Below are positions 55,456-64,000 of a stretch of 64,000 nt of DNA, piece by piece. The notes under the pieces are model-generated. The model was not told the DNA's origin and searched no databases. It was given only the letters and a program-made list of their open reading frames with translations. This stretch comes from Lepidodermella squamata. Its lineage: Eukaryota; Gastrotricha. Position 1 is the first letter of the stretch. Every line of letters starts with the position of its first letter. The position numbers and the translations under genes were made by a program. The DNA lies in NCBI GenBank assembly GCA_047495785.1, contig JBLDXI010000013.1, positions 1,984,001 to 2,048,000 of the forward strand, written 5' to 3'.

Positions 55456-56211
55456 ATGGGCTTCGGTTCATTCTCCTCTATGATTGCAGCTGTGGTGGCA
55501 GTTGTTGCCATCGGCTATGCTTACTCTGCCCCTAACAGCATCAGCAACAGCAACATCCCCGGGCTTGGCGAAACAATACAGGGCAATATTTCTTTGTACG
55601 GTCAATGCAAATGTGTAATGTTTTCGCTTCCATGTACGCGTGGCCCATCAGCTGCCGAAAGTGCAGCATTTTATCGTAGCGTATTGAATACACTCCCAGG
55701 TGTTCATTTGGAAGAATACCTTATTCCGGATGATAAGATACCAGCAGAATTCAAATCGGACCTCTACACAAATGGCACATACTTTTGTGCATGCCTCAAG
55801 GGTTCTCTGGTTACAACCTTCTCGAAAACAATTCCGACTAAATTCATCGGCCTCCAACCAGCCACTCATCGTTGCATACCCTATCCTAATGTGACCTGCC
55901 CTCCACTTGTTCACGATGTCTCACTCGACTCATTCCAAGAGTGTATGGTGAAGAACGTTCTGAACGGTGAAAAGCAGGCCAATGTGTCTCTGTACGATGA
56001 TTGCAAATGCTTCATGCTGACGTTACCACCACTTCCACAGCTTGACTATTTGCATGTTCACAATCATCCTACTCATCCTCATGAGCGAGTCAATGCATCC
56101 CTGATTCCCGAGTTCAAGTCAGAACTTTATAGAAATGGCACTTATACTTGCGCATGCCGGAACGGATCCCTGAAAAAAACCATCCCGATACATCTCAAGC
56201 TCATTGACTAA
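55456..56211 (+). CDS. CYCAC-family secreted protein 8, two-domain form
   Basis: 251 aa, one exon. Signal peptide (MGFGSFSSMIAAVVAVVAIGYAYS). Two units as in gene 7: SLYGQCKCVM ... EFKSDLYTNGTYFCACLKGS (about 44-123) and SLYDDCKCFM ... EFKSELYRNGTYTCACRNGS (about 178-243). Between the units lies a segment with CIPYPNVTCPP and CMVKN. Second-unit linker is His-rich (YLHVHNHPTHPHE). In both units the middle Cys of CYCAC is F/T-CAC, keeping two of three cysteines. Close relative of gene 7 with the same promoter type. Secreted; function unknown. Confidence 0.82.
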   Translation: MGFGSFSSMIAAVVAVVAIGYAYSAPNSISNSNIPGLGETIQGNISLYGQCKCVMFSLPCTRGPSAAESAAFYRSVLNTLPGVHLEEYLIPDDKIPAEFKSDLYTNGTYFCACLKGSLVTTFSKTIPTKFIGLQPATHRCIPYPNVTCPPLVHDVSLDSFQECMVKNVLNGEKQANVSLYDDCKCFMLTLPPLPQLDYLHVHNHPTHPHERVNASLIPEFKSELYRNGTYTCACRNGSLKKTIPIHLKLID

Positions 56212-57282
56212 TTCTTATATAGGTATCCCTAACTTATATGCTTGATCTTAATTTTTAGTAGCACACATTTGCCCTGTAATTTGATGACATTCTATTAGAA
56301 TAAAATGTCGGGGAAAGCCTGGTAACATGGTAACATGTAACATAATCAAATTTTGAACTGATCATTTAAAATAAAGCTAACAACGGTCTTACCAATCGCT
56401 TAATCACAAAAGCTGCCATTTCGAATTATAATACTATAGTTAGATTTCAAGTTTCAAGTCATCGAAGGATTGTGGAATTTTTCAAAGGAGAAAACTCAGA
56501 ACTCATATTACTCAGGTACTATACCAGCTTCTTATCCTGCTGAAAAAGCTGTCTGATAAAAGTTTAAAGGTAACAGGTGCATGATGCAATTGGAATATAA
56601 CACGCCATCTACTTAAACCACAGCGATACACAAATAAAAAATCAACAAATTTGCAGCAGGATAAAATTTCAACACGTGACTTATTTCTGTAACTTGTAAA
56701 TTGATTATACGAAGATGACATAAGATTGGGACAATGTCGGCCACTATATCTACGTATGATGTTTGCAAATGCTGCCAGGTAACGTTACCTTCACTTCGAC
56801 ATCATGACGCTTCTAATGCTGCGTCTCTTGCCGGCTTTCCAATTCATCCTCATGTCATCCTCATGCTATGCAACCTCGATCCATGCAAATAATATCCCCG
56901 CGGAGTTCAAGTGGCAACTTGATAAAACTGGCTCATACTATTGACGGCAGTCAGTACGGCTGATTTCCGCCAATATGTGCTAGATCACATTAACGACAGG
57001 CCGAAGTTCATTCGCAAGCGGCTCCATGAAGAATCATCCTCGTCTGACGATCAAGTATCCAACCTAAAGCAACAACTAAAGGTTCAAGTCGCAACGTTTG
57101 GCCCGGAATCTGGTGCCAGCAATTTAGTTCGGCACATCTTATATTGCCTATCGTTTTCACGAGCGAAGAACGACCGCAACTTTTGCAGATCTTTCAAAAC
57201 ACCCCCGAAGCAAAACTAGGCATCAATAAAACACCGTTTATATTTCTTGAAAAAAACAATAGAAACGATGATGATAAACAGA
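56212..57282. other. Spacer with a CYCAC gene remnant
   Basis: Contains the pseudogene listed separately. After it, an open stretch 56,941-57,218 (FRQYVLDHINDRP, KRLHEESSSSDDQVSNLKQQ) precedes an AATAAA near 57,225. It has no ATG near its start and matches nothing I know, so it is not called as a gene. Confidence 0.45.
56740..56943 (+). pseudogene. Truncated CYCAC-family copy (second unit of gene 7 type)
   Basis: DNA resembles gene 7 from ACTACGTATAATGTTTGCAAATG through TTACCTTCACTTC-ACATCATGACGC to GCGGAGTTCAAG, CTCATACTATTG, where a stop replaces the Cys motif. The frame is broken in the linker and no signal peptide or promoter precedes it. It is a partial duplicate that has decayed. Confidence 0.75.
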
Positions 57283-60003
57283 TTAATAATTGTTGTTGAT
57301 CTCATCTCGCACCAGCATGTAAGCGTAAATATGAACGCCGATCAAAGCAAGAATAGCTACAACAGCCGACACGTTATCAATCAATCGGATCAGCGTAATT
57401 TTCAGGCAGACAAACTTAACTCGAGTCTGGTTGAACTTGTTCGGCGCCTTCTTGTCGAAACTCATCGCAACTGAATTTGTCATATTATGAACAAGCAAAT
57501 GGTAAGCCGTGATGATCAAAGATATCCAAGTTAGGTAACGCATATAATCAGCCAGAAGCACTGATTGCGAGGTATGCGGAATGAACGAAGTTACCTGAGT
57601 TTGCCCTACAGCCAAAGCTAAGAGTAGCGTAACAGAAAAAGCTGATCTTTCAGGTCTTATAGGCGGAATAAGATACGAAGACATTTGTAAAAGAGTTAAC
57701 ATAAAATTAGGTAAAGCAATGTTTAACAGATAATAATTTGGCCTTCTCGCGACTGTAATGGTGAAAGTTGCGACACTTGACAACGTGCCGTCCTGTTTGA
57801 CAGCCCCCAACGGCATTTCTTTGCAGCCTGTGATGAGCCATTCAGTGTCAGTTTGCTTTGAAGGACAAAGCATAATCAAATCGGCGAACAGGACATTCTG
57901 CAGGGCATGGCGCATAGTGAAGGTGAAACTGCAATTGGCTGAATCGAATGGAAATAACGAGAGATCATGAGGGCAGCGCGAAGAAAAAAATCCTATCTTG
58001 AAATGGTTGAAGTACAGCGATTGATTCAGACTAACGCGAGTAGGCGTGAGGGTAACAAAGATTTCCTCGCCATACCCGTCGCCTTTCATCTGTTCATCTT
58101 CAATGCTTGACGTGAACGAGTAGCTAGGTATCCACACTAGCTCGGGGCTTGCTCCAAACAGTCGCTCAGCCCCGCCTTGATTACCGAGCGCGCTGTAGCC
58201 AAGCCACGACACTTTTCTCACCAAACTCAACGAACTGCACGTCGTAACATTCCAATGCAGGAACATCCGGCCCGAAATTACTATTGTTTCATCGACAGAG
58301 TAGCTTTCCATGCGCTGTACGATGAAAGTCGTCGATATGGCGTTTGGATCGCCGTTGTTTGGCGGAAACATTATTTTCGGGCTGAAGTCATCGCACGCTT
58401 GCAAGAGATCTTCAAGTCTGAACACAGGGTTGCTTTTTTCCGGCGACATGTTCGCAAGCATTAATTGGAGTAAAGCAATCGGGTCGTCAACTACGTTTGA
58501 CATCGGAAACAAAGGCGATGCCGGCGCAGGGGCTGACGAGATAGAAGTCTCATTTCCTGCCAAACAAGCCGTCCTTTGTTCAACAAGCTGATCCGACGAC
58601 AGTGCAGCTCGATGCAAAGATAAACAAGCCGCCTCGACTTTTACCATCGGCCTACCGATCCGTTTCGCCAGGTTCAGCGTTCCAGACAGCGTCGCAGGTG
58701 CGAGAAGTTGATCCGCCAGGTTGAACACGAATTTATTGTCGCAAAAGCCACGGAAGGTCTTTTTAGGCGCGTCGTAAACCAGGGCGACAAATTGCCAGGT
58801 TTTCATCTTGCACGGTCCGTTGACGTATGAAGTTGATTCAGGGTTCACAAAAAGATTATCTGGGTCAGGATAGTTGGCCCAGAAATGAAGAGAAACGCCT
58901 CCACTTGTTGTCAAGTATTCAATTATAGGCGTCATCTCGCCCTTTGAATTGATGAAAACTGTCCACGTCCAAGAACCGTCTGTTCCCAAGTTCAATAGCG
59001 GGCTGTTGAAATTGATATATTGTTGATCATTTGAGCCCAATACAACGGCACTGCTATTTTGCCCATTCGGACCTTTAGTGTATGTCAATTCGGGCGCGCC
59101 AGGGTTCAATTTACCGTGCAGGTTGTTCCCACTAACGTCGTTCATAGAAAACTCGGCAGACAGTGGCCAGTTTCCGATGATTCCAAGTAGATTTGAGGGT
59201 GAGGTGCATGCATGGGCTATCGTATCAGGTGTATTGTAGCCGGCTAGACAAGCCGCCTTAAGCATAAGCAAGTCTGTCATAGACGCGTCAGATAGAAAAA
59301 TGGTCAAGCACGAAGCTTGCAGTTTTGTCGGAATTTTATGGCCGACTCGTTTACCGAGGTAGAACGTTTGCGTGCTCATTGCCGCCTGCCCTTTCGCTGG
59401 GACGTTGAAGACGAAGCTCGAATCGCAGAAGCCGCGATACATTTTAGCATCCGCATCGTAGACTAGGGCGACAAATTGCCAAGTCGTAAACTGACATGGC
59501 TGACGTGGTGCCTCTGAACCATCCGCAGCATTAAGGTAGAAGAGGTTAGGTGATGGATATCCCGCCCAAATGTGTAAACCCCAATCATTTGGCGGTGCAT
59601 TCAGGTACTCAAGGATTGATGTCTGTGCACCATCTGATTTGAAAAACAGGGCAAATGTCCACGATTGGCTCTTAGCGAATTCATAAACTGGATTTTTGAA
59701 CATAGGGAATTGGTCATCATCCGGGCCTATGTCGATTGCGGAATTGGGCAACCCGCCAGGGCCGGTTGAATAGGTCGGTGTGGAACCTGTTTTACTCCAC
59801 TGACCGTGCAGATTTTTCCCGCCGACGTCATTCAAACAGTACGTTGATGTAAGAGGCCAAACAGCAAGTGGCTTTGGTGCCTTCGGCATCATGTTAGCAG
59901 GCAGCTGGGCCTCAACGATGCAGAAACTTGTAACAGTGAGAAAAACATATGCTCCTAACCGTAGAAACATTGTGCTATAAGCGAATGCAGTAGGTATGAA
60001 CAT
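57283..60003 (-). CDS. LamG-LamG-Cys-loop ligand-gated ion channel (intronless)
   Basis: 906 aa in one uninterrupted frame. Start at 60003, or at the internal Met 59970, which gives a cleaner signal peptide (MFLRLGAYVFLTVTSFCIVEA). Two LamG/concanavalin-like domains (about 45-255 and 272-480), each with the TWQFVALVYDA and FRGFCD/YRGFCD blocks, precede a Cys-loop receptor ligand-binding domain (about 505-750; C677-x13-C691, CPHDLSLFPFDSANC). Four membrane helices follow: M1 about 757-779, M2 788-806, M3 818-838, M4 876-898. PERSAFSVTLLLAL at M2 resembles cation channels (Glu at -1') rather than the PAR of anion channels. The M3-M4 loop is very short. The ligand cannot be told; LamG may tether it to matrix sugar or protein. 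Confidence 0.88.
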   Translation of the reverse strand: MFIPTAFAYSTMFLRLGAYVFLTVTSFCIVEAQLPANMMPKAPKPLAVWPLTSTYCLNDVGGKNLHGQWSKTGSTPTYSTGPGGLPNSAIDIGPDDDQFPMFKNPVYEFAKSQSWTFALFFKSDGAQTSILEYLNAPPNDWGLHIWAGYPSPNLFYLNAADGSEAPRQPCQFTTWQFVALVYDADAKMYRGFCDSSFVFNVPAKGQAAMSTQTFYLGKRVGHKIPTKLQASCLTIFLSDASMTDLLMLKAACLAGYNTPDTIAHACTSPSNLLGIIGNWPLSAEFSMNDVSGNNLHGKLNPGAPELTYTKGPNGQNSSAVVLGSNDQQYINFNSPLLNLGTDGSWTWTVFINSKGEMTPIIEYLTTSGGVSLHFWANYPDPDNLFVNPESTSYVNGPCKMKTWQFVALVYDAPKKTFRGFCDNKFVFNLADQLLAPATLSGTLNLAKRIGRPMVKVEAACLSLHRAALSSDQLVEQRTACLAGNETSISSAPAPASPLFPMSNVVDDPIALLQLMLANMSPEKSNPVFRLEDLLQACDDFSPKIMFPPNNGDPNAISTTFIVQRMESYSVDETIVISGRMFLHWNVTTCSSLSLVRKVSWLGYSALGNQGGAERLFGASPELVWIPSYSFTSSIEDEQMKGDGYGEEIFVTLTPTRVSLNQSLYFNHFKIGFFSSRCPHDLSLFPFDSANCSFTFTMRHALQNVLFADLIMLCPSKQTDTEWLITGCKEMPLGAVKQDGTLSSVATFTITVARRPNYYLLNIALPNFMLTLLQMSSYLIPPIRPERSAFSVTLLLALAVGQTQVTSFIPHTSQSVLLADYMRYLTWISLIITAYHLLVHNMTNSVAMSFDKKAPNKFNQTRVKFVCLKITLIRLIDNVSAVVAILALIGVHIYAYMLVRDEINNNY

Positions 60004-61285
60004 AAATTCAGTCGAGCAGTCGGCTGTGAAATAGTGTCTATTTTTTGTTAATAAAAACTTTAATTTCCTTAAATTTAATGAGCATTTCGAGGGTTTTGTT
60101 TGGTTATATGGCGTGTTGATCAGCCACCATCGTCGAATTTCCGTTGCTCAAAATAGCTGACCAAGAATATTTCGAACAATCACAAACCATATTCCTTTCA
60201 CCCCTCTTTGAACGTTCTCTTACTTCAAGAAATGTACTGAAAGCTGAAAGATGAATCAACACAGTTTTGAATCCCTTTGAATTAGACAAATTCCGACCAG
60301 AACAGCAATATAATTTTTTAACAAGGTAATAGAGAAAGTCAGTTTTGAAAATAATGTAGACGGAGGCAGCTTGGCAGGCTTTCAGTCGAGCAGCAAAAAT
60401 CGGCCGCAGAAACCAGAATTTCTGCGGAAAATCCAGAAAATCGGACAGCATTTCGTCTCCACTTTTCTTGAATTCGGCGGTGTTTCGTGGGTCGAATCAC
60501 GCGTTTTCAACGCGAGCCATTTTCAAAGAACCAGAGATGAAATTCCGATGTCGAGTATCTTTCATCGCATCGAAACGTGTGGTTCAAATCGAACCAGTTT
60601 CTTCAGATGTAAAGGCGCAGTGTTTTCGCGAACTTTGATTTCGAAGGAAGCAGGTTTCAGCGTTGATGGGTTTTCGAAACATTCGGCTGTGAATGCGGCA
60701 GCATTGCTAATCGGAGCAGAACTCTGGGGGCAATTTTTCGTTAAATTTGAGCATAAGGTTGGACAGAGTAGAATTCAGAAAATCGACGTTCAAAGTGAGA
60801 CGAAATTTGAACGAATTAGAAACAATGAGCGAGAATTAAGAGAAAGCTATTTTTCAATTCAAATGAAATTTCAAGATGAAATTTCAAATTCAAATTCAAA
60901 CTGATTCACCTCGTCTCCACTCGCCTACCGGCTCGTTCCATTCGTTTTCTTCGATCTATATTTCGTGCTTCATTCAAAAATAGATTTTTACTCATGTTAA
61001 ATCATACATATGTAAAATACATACGTTTTATAAAGGTCAGAAAGGACAATTTTTTGCCCTGAGCTCTTGTCATGTTTTCATGGCGTGCTTTTTTCCACCT
61101 CCAGCATGCCAACGGCAAGTCGGACTCTAAGGTTATTATTACTGTGTAAACAGCACGACCGCGATGTTGCGTTCTCATTCTGGTTTGAAAACGCGCGTGT
61201 TCGAGAGGCGGTTTTTTGCGAAAAAAAGTTAGGTGAAATGCAACACCAACATAAATTTGGCAGGAATTATTGCTTCTGCTCAGGG
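60004..61285. other. Spacer, one open stretch of doubtful coding value
   Basis: 60,371-60,904 is open for about 177 codons on the plus strand with a late first ATG at 60,539 and a basic, low-complexity end (NSNSN). No family is seen, so it is not called. From about 61,035 the shared upstream region of the CYCAC subgroup begins. Confidence 0.4.
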
Positions 61286-61292
61286 TATTTAA
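61286..61292 (+). promoter_or_regulatory. TATTTAA core promoter, CYCAC gene 9
   Basis: GGGTATTTAAGGATCAGG, 65 bp before the ATG; followed by AAATTCATCATTCCAC. Confidence 0.7.
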
Positions 61293-61350
61293 GGATCAGG
61301 TTGAAACGGCTAAATTCATCATTCCACATTTCGATCCAAAATCTCTAACC

Positions 61351-61821
61351 ATGAGTCTCGATTCATTCTCTTCCTTAACTGCAGCCTTGTTGGTCTCTCT
61401 TGCCATCAGCCAAGCCTACTCTGCACCATTAATTGGCTACAACTACAGCAACAACAACGACGGTCTGCCACCCAGACCAGCGATGAATGCAACTCTATAC
61501 GATGCGTGCAAATGCTATTGCATGCCCAAGCCACCAGCAAGAAGCCAAAGTGCCATTGGCTCGGCGGTTATGGCTTGGCCGAATGGCGGGCAAAACGGAT
61601 CGCAGGGCAATCAAAATCAGCAGCTTGGACCTCTCACTGACCGCGGCGGTCGTGGTGGTCGGGGTGGCCCACCTAACATGGAATCTCTGATTCCATCTGA
61701 CGAGATCATTGACGAATTCAAGTCGGACGAATACGCAACCGGCATGTGCTATTGCGCTTGTTCGAAGGGATCTTTTGTTAAGGTCATTCAGCTCGGTAAC
61801 AGTAATAGTAATACCCAGTGA
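61351..61821 (+). CDS. CYCAC-family secreted protein 9, short linker
   Basis: 156 aa, one exon. Signal peptide (MSLDSFSSLTAALLVSLAISQAYS), Asn/Tyr stretch, PAMNATLYDACKCYCMPKPPA, a linker of GGQNGSQGNQNQQLGP then DRGGRGGRGGPP, closing block EFKSDEYATGMCYCACSKGS then FVKVIQLGNSNSNTQ. It belongs with genes 4-6 although the ion-channel gene and genes 7-8 lie between, so the cluster has been rearranged or the channel gene inserted. The GGPGG run is replaced by an RGG-type run. Secreted; function unknown. Confidence 0.85.
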   Translation: MSLDSFSSLTAALLVSLAISQAYSAPLIGYNYSNNNDGLPPRPAMNATLYDACKCYCMPKPPARSQSAIGSAVMAWPNGGQNGSQGNQNQQLGPLTDRGGRGGRGGPPNMESLIPSDEIIDEFKSDEYATGMCYCACSKGSFVKVIQLGNSNSNTQ

Positions 61822-62891
61822 AAACCTGAGCCTTATCAGCGAGGATTTTATCGCATGACCCACCTGCTGCTGCCTGCATTTCGCTGTCATTATTAAATCA
61901 TAGCCCTTTGAATCAATAAAATGGCAGGATTTTGACAATTTTTCTTGTCTTAGTCTTAGTAAGTAGTAAGTACATAGGCCTTGAACAATAAAGAATTCAG
62001 GAACTATTCTTCCATGCCTTATTCGATCAGAATCTTTTCTATCGCTTATGGAAGTAGCCTTTGAAGTCCTGTGGCATAAAAACCTCCCATTCGTGATTCA
62101 TGAGTTCACTCATCTTAACATTGTGTTTCAAGTAGTAAGTTAATCTTTGACCTGCGCGCTGATTGGTCAATTTATTGTTGCTATGACTCAGGGATGAAAC
62201 TATTTTGTCGCGCGATCCACTAAACCTTTTTTCTTTTGCAATTTCATTATTTTTTTTAAAGAAACACGTGTTTATTTTTTCATGATTCTCAGCTTCTTCA
62301 TTTTATTCATTTCCTTACTTTTGTCTACCGAAGGATTTACTCGATCTTCGAAGGTTCGCTGTATGCGAATACGAAACCCGAATTGGATGAATTTGATATC
62401 AAATTGAAGCTAGAGATCTGATCTATCTAGCTGTGAAATTAGAATACTGGGTGCCATTATGTTCTTGAAGACATTCAACGTTTTAGTTGACTGGTTGTTC
62501 GGGAAGTTTCTTCTGATTTTACCTACAATAATGTTTATTTTTCAACAAATAACTACTAAGGAATTATTCTATTACTTTTAGTCTTCGCTAATTTCATCAT
62601 TTCATCATTTTATTTCGACCTTTCTACCATTAATGTCTCAATTATCAGTTTTTTTTGTTAGGAATAATGTGAGTTATTCCAACATCATAGCATAGGGATT
62701 CCACGCGCCCAGAATTTCAAGACATCTATTCATCCTAGTTCAATGGTGTTTTACTTCAAGAAATGTACTAAAAGATGAATCAACCACGGCTTCTGAATAC
62801 CCATGAAGCAGGCGGGAGGCATTGACTGAAAGGGATTGATTGCAAGTCCGCAGGTGAAGTAACAAATTTCCGCACACATTTTTGCCATATT
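61822..62891. other. 1.1 kb intergenic
   Basis: Nothing coding seen. TTACTTCAAGAAATGTACTRAAAG with following GATGAATCAAC near 62,750 also occurs near 60,225, a short shared repeat. Confidence 0.4.
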
Positions 62892-64000
62892 ATGTTGCCC
62901 TACTTCGAATTTCTAATCGTATTTGCTAGTTTTGCTCTCGTCAAAGCTTACCCTCAGTATGCTGACCAAATTCCGAACGGTCGGAAGGTGCCTAATCCAT
63001 GCAAGCCATCTATGCTATGGACAGGCGTCGGCCATGAGCGTGTCCAAGGCCAGGGTCCTCTGAATAAATTCGGACAAGCCTTCCTAAGCGCAGGTAAAGC
63101 TTGGAACACCGGTCTTTGCCAACAGGACAGTGACGGGGATGGCAGGACGAATGGCGAAGAGCTCGGCGATCCTAACTGCCAATGGCAACCAGGTCAGCCT
63201 AACCCCACACCAAGTGGAATGATGTCGAGCGTTAGTCACCCTGGAATTTGCGAGCCAATCAATTCAGCAAAATGTCAATCACTGAACGGGAAATTTCTGG
63301 AAAATGTCGAAGGTTGCTCCAAGGCTTCGGCGACAGACTGGTGCCCGCCTGTTTACGATCCTAGGCTAAATGTCCGCAACATAACGATGCTTTACAACAG
63401 CGTTGAAATCCCATCTGATCAAACTACATACTTTTGCCAGCAATTTGACCTTCCTGGAGACACTGAATATTCAATAATTGCCGTAAAAATATCGAAAAGT
63501 TTAGACATTTTTTTAAGATTTTTTTTTTTTTACAGTGGGAACCGATTATTGATAACCAAGAATTGTTGCATCATTTAGTTTTGTACTCGTGTAACTCGCT
63601 GAAAGAAGAAAGCATTCTAGCCGATTCTTACACCACAGCTAGCGTTTGTGGTATGACTCCATTGAGTGAATTGAAAAAGTAGGTTTTCGAGAAATCGCTC
63701 CTCAATTCCAAATTTTTCCAATTAAATAGGAATGCCTGTGGCAATATGGTTGCTGTATGGGGATTCGGGGTTACCGAGAAGAGATGCTACAGCAGTGAAG
63801 TTGCCATTGAAATGGGCACTAACACCTTCCGAAAAGTCATCGTCAATCTTCACTACAACAATCCGAGTCTGAAATCAGGCCAACTCGATTCGAGCGGCAT
63901 CAGGATTTATTACACAGAGGCAGCTAGGTTGAGGCGACCTTACAAGGCAGCTATGCTCGCGTTAGGCCAGACTGACATCGCCCTCCCGCCTGGCTATCCG
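62892..64000 (+). CDS. Temptin-copper monooxygenase fusion, gene H (partial, cut by window end)
   Basis: Exons 62892-63482, 63536-63678 and 63730 onward; introns 53 and 51 bp. About 335 residues are in the window. Signal peptide (MLPYFEFLIVFASFALVKA), temptin domain in one exon (PQYADQIPNG, GPLNKFGQAF, DSDGDGRTNGEELGDPNCQW, SHPGICEP), then the first half of the hydroxylase with H209-H210 (ELLHHLVLYSC) and VNLHYNNP. The HMH and DEMC ligands lie beyond the window. Like F and G it has no intron in the temptin part, but its second hydroxylase intron splits SELKK/NACGN, about 15 residues before the site used in F and G. Confidence 0.88.

Noticed and set aside
56941-57219. Open stretch after the CYCAC remnant as a gene
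   Set aside because: Starts without ATG directly after the stop of the remnant and matches no family, although an AATAAA follows.
60371-60904. 177-codon open stretch as a gene
   Set aside because: No ATG near its beginning, no family features, Ser/Lys-rich with a repeat end; no splice partners found.

Overview
This is nuclear DNA from an invertebrate animal with a compact genome. The genes are split by canonical GT-AG introns, nearly all 47-61 bp long. Many genes have TATA-like boxes (TATTTAA or TATAAAA) about 55-95 bp before the ATG and AATAAA signals after the stop. The proteins are animal types: a peritrophin/LamG chitin-binding protein, a GM2-activator-like lipid protein, a Cys-loop ion channel, an intron-containing histone H1, copper hydroxylases with temptin domains, an F-box protein and a GT32 glycosyltransferase. 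Several 3' splice sites lack a pyrimidine tract (they end in strings such as AAAAAG), which argues against a Caenorhabditis-like nematode. I cannot name the phylum. Introns this small fit several lineages, for example larvaceans, rotifers, chaetognaths or tardigrades.

Layout. 1.0-1.8 kb (-): GM2-activator-like ML-domain protein. 3.8-5.2 kb (-): peritrophin-LamG protein. 5.9-6.4 kb: incomplete CUB-like secreted gene. 7.15-7.7 kb: PPxY membrane protein. 8.1-23.5 kb: five tandem, five- or four-exon genes (A-E) encoding a temptin domain fused to a copper type II ascorbate-dependent monooxygenase; the A-B gap holds two MITE-like elements. 23.7-24.8 kb (-): GT32 glycosyltransferase. 25.3-26.2 kb: F-box protein. 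26.8-27.4 and 31.0-32.1 kb: temptin-only proteins with Asn/Tyr-rich tails. 28.9-29.7 kb: histone H1. 33.4-35.5, 38.1-40.0 and 62.9 kb to the window end: three more temptin-monooxygenase genes (F, G, H). 30.2, 40.8, 44.0, 48.0, 49.6, 52.0, 53.4, 55.5 and 61.4 kb: nine members of an unrecognised secreted family with a CxCxC motif at each end and a hypervariable middle, plus a broken copy at 56.7 kb. 57.3-60.0 kb (-): intronless LamG-LamG-Cys-loop receptor.

Two lineage-type expansions dominate. The first is the temptin-monooxygenase cluster: eight genes, with all copper ligands retained in the seven complete ones, evidence of gene conversion and mosaicism, changing intron positions, and membrane-anchor-like tails in only some copies. 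The second is the CxCxC secreted family (called CYCAC here). Its members share signal peptide, terminal motifs, a roughly 300 bp upstream region and a core promoter, while the middle has been replaced by Gln/Gly repeats, Pro/Gly repeats or a second domain. They look like co-expressed extracellular matrix, adhesive or secretion proteins, but that role is inference. The spaces between genes carry foldback/MITE-like elements, a dispersed repeat with a tRNA B-box-like core, and a decayed non-LTR reverse transcriptase.
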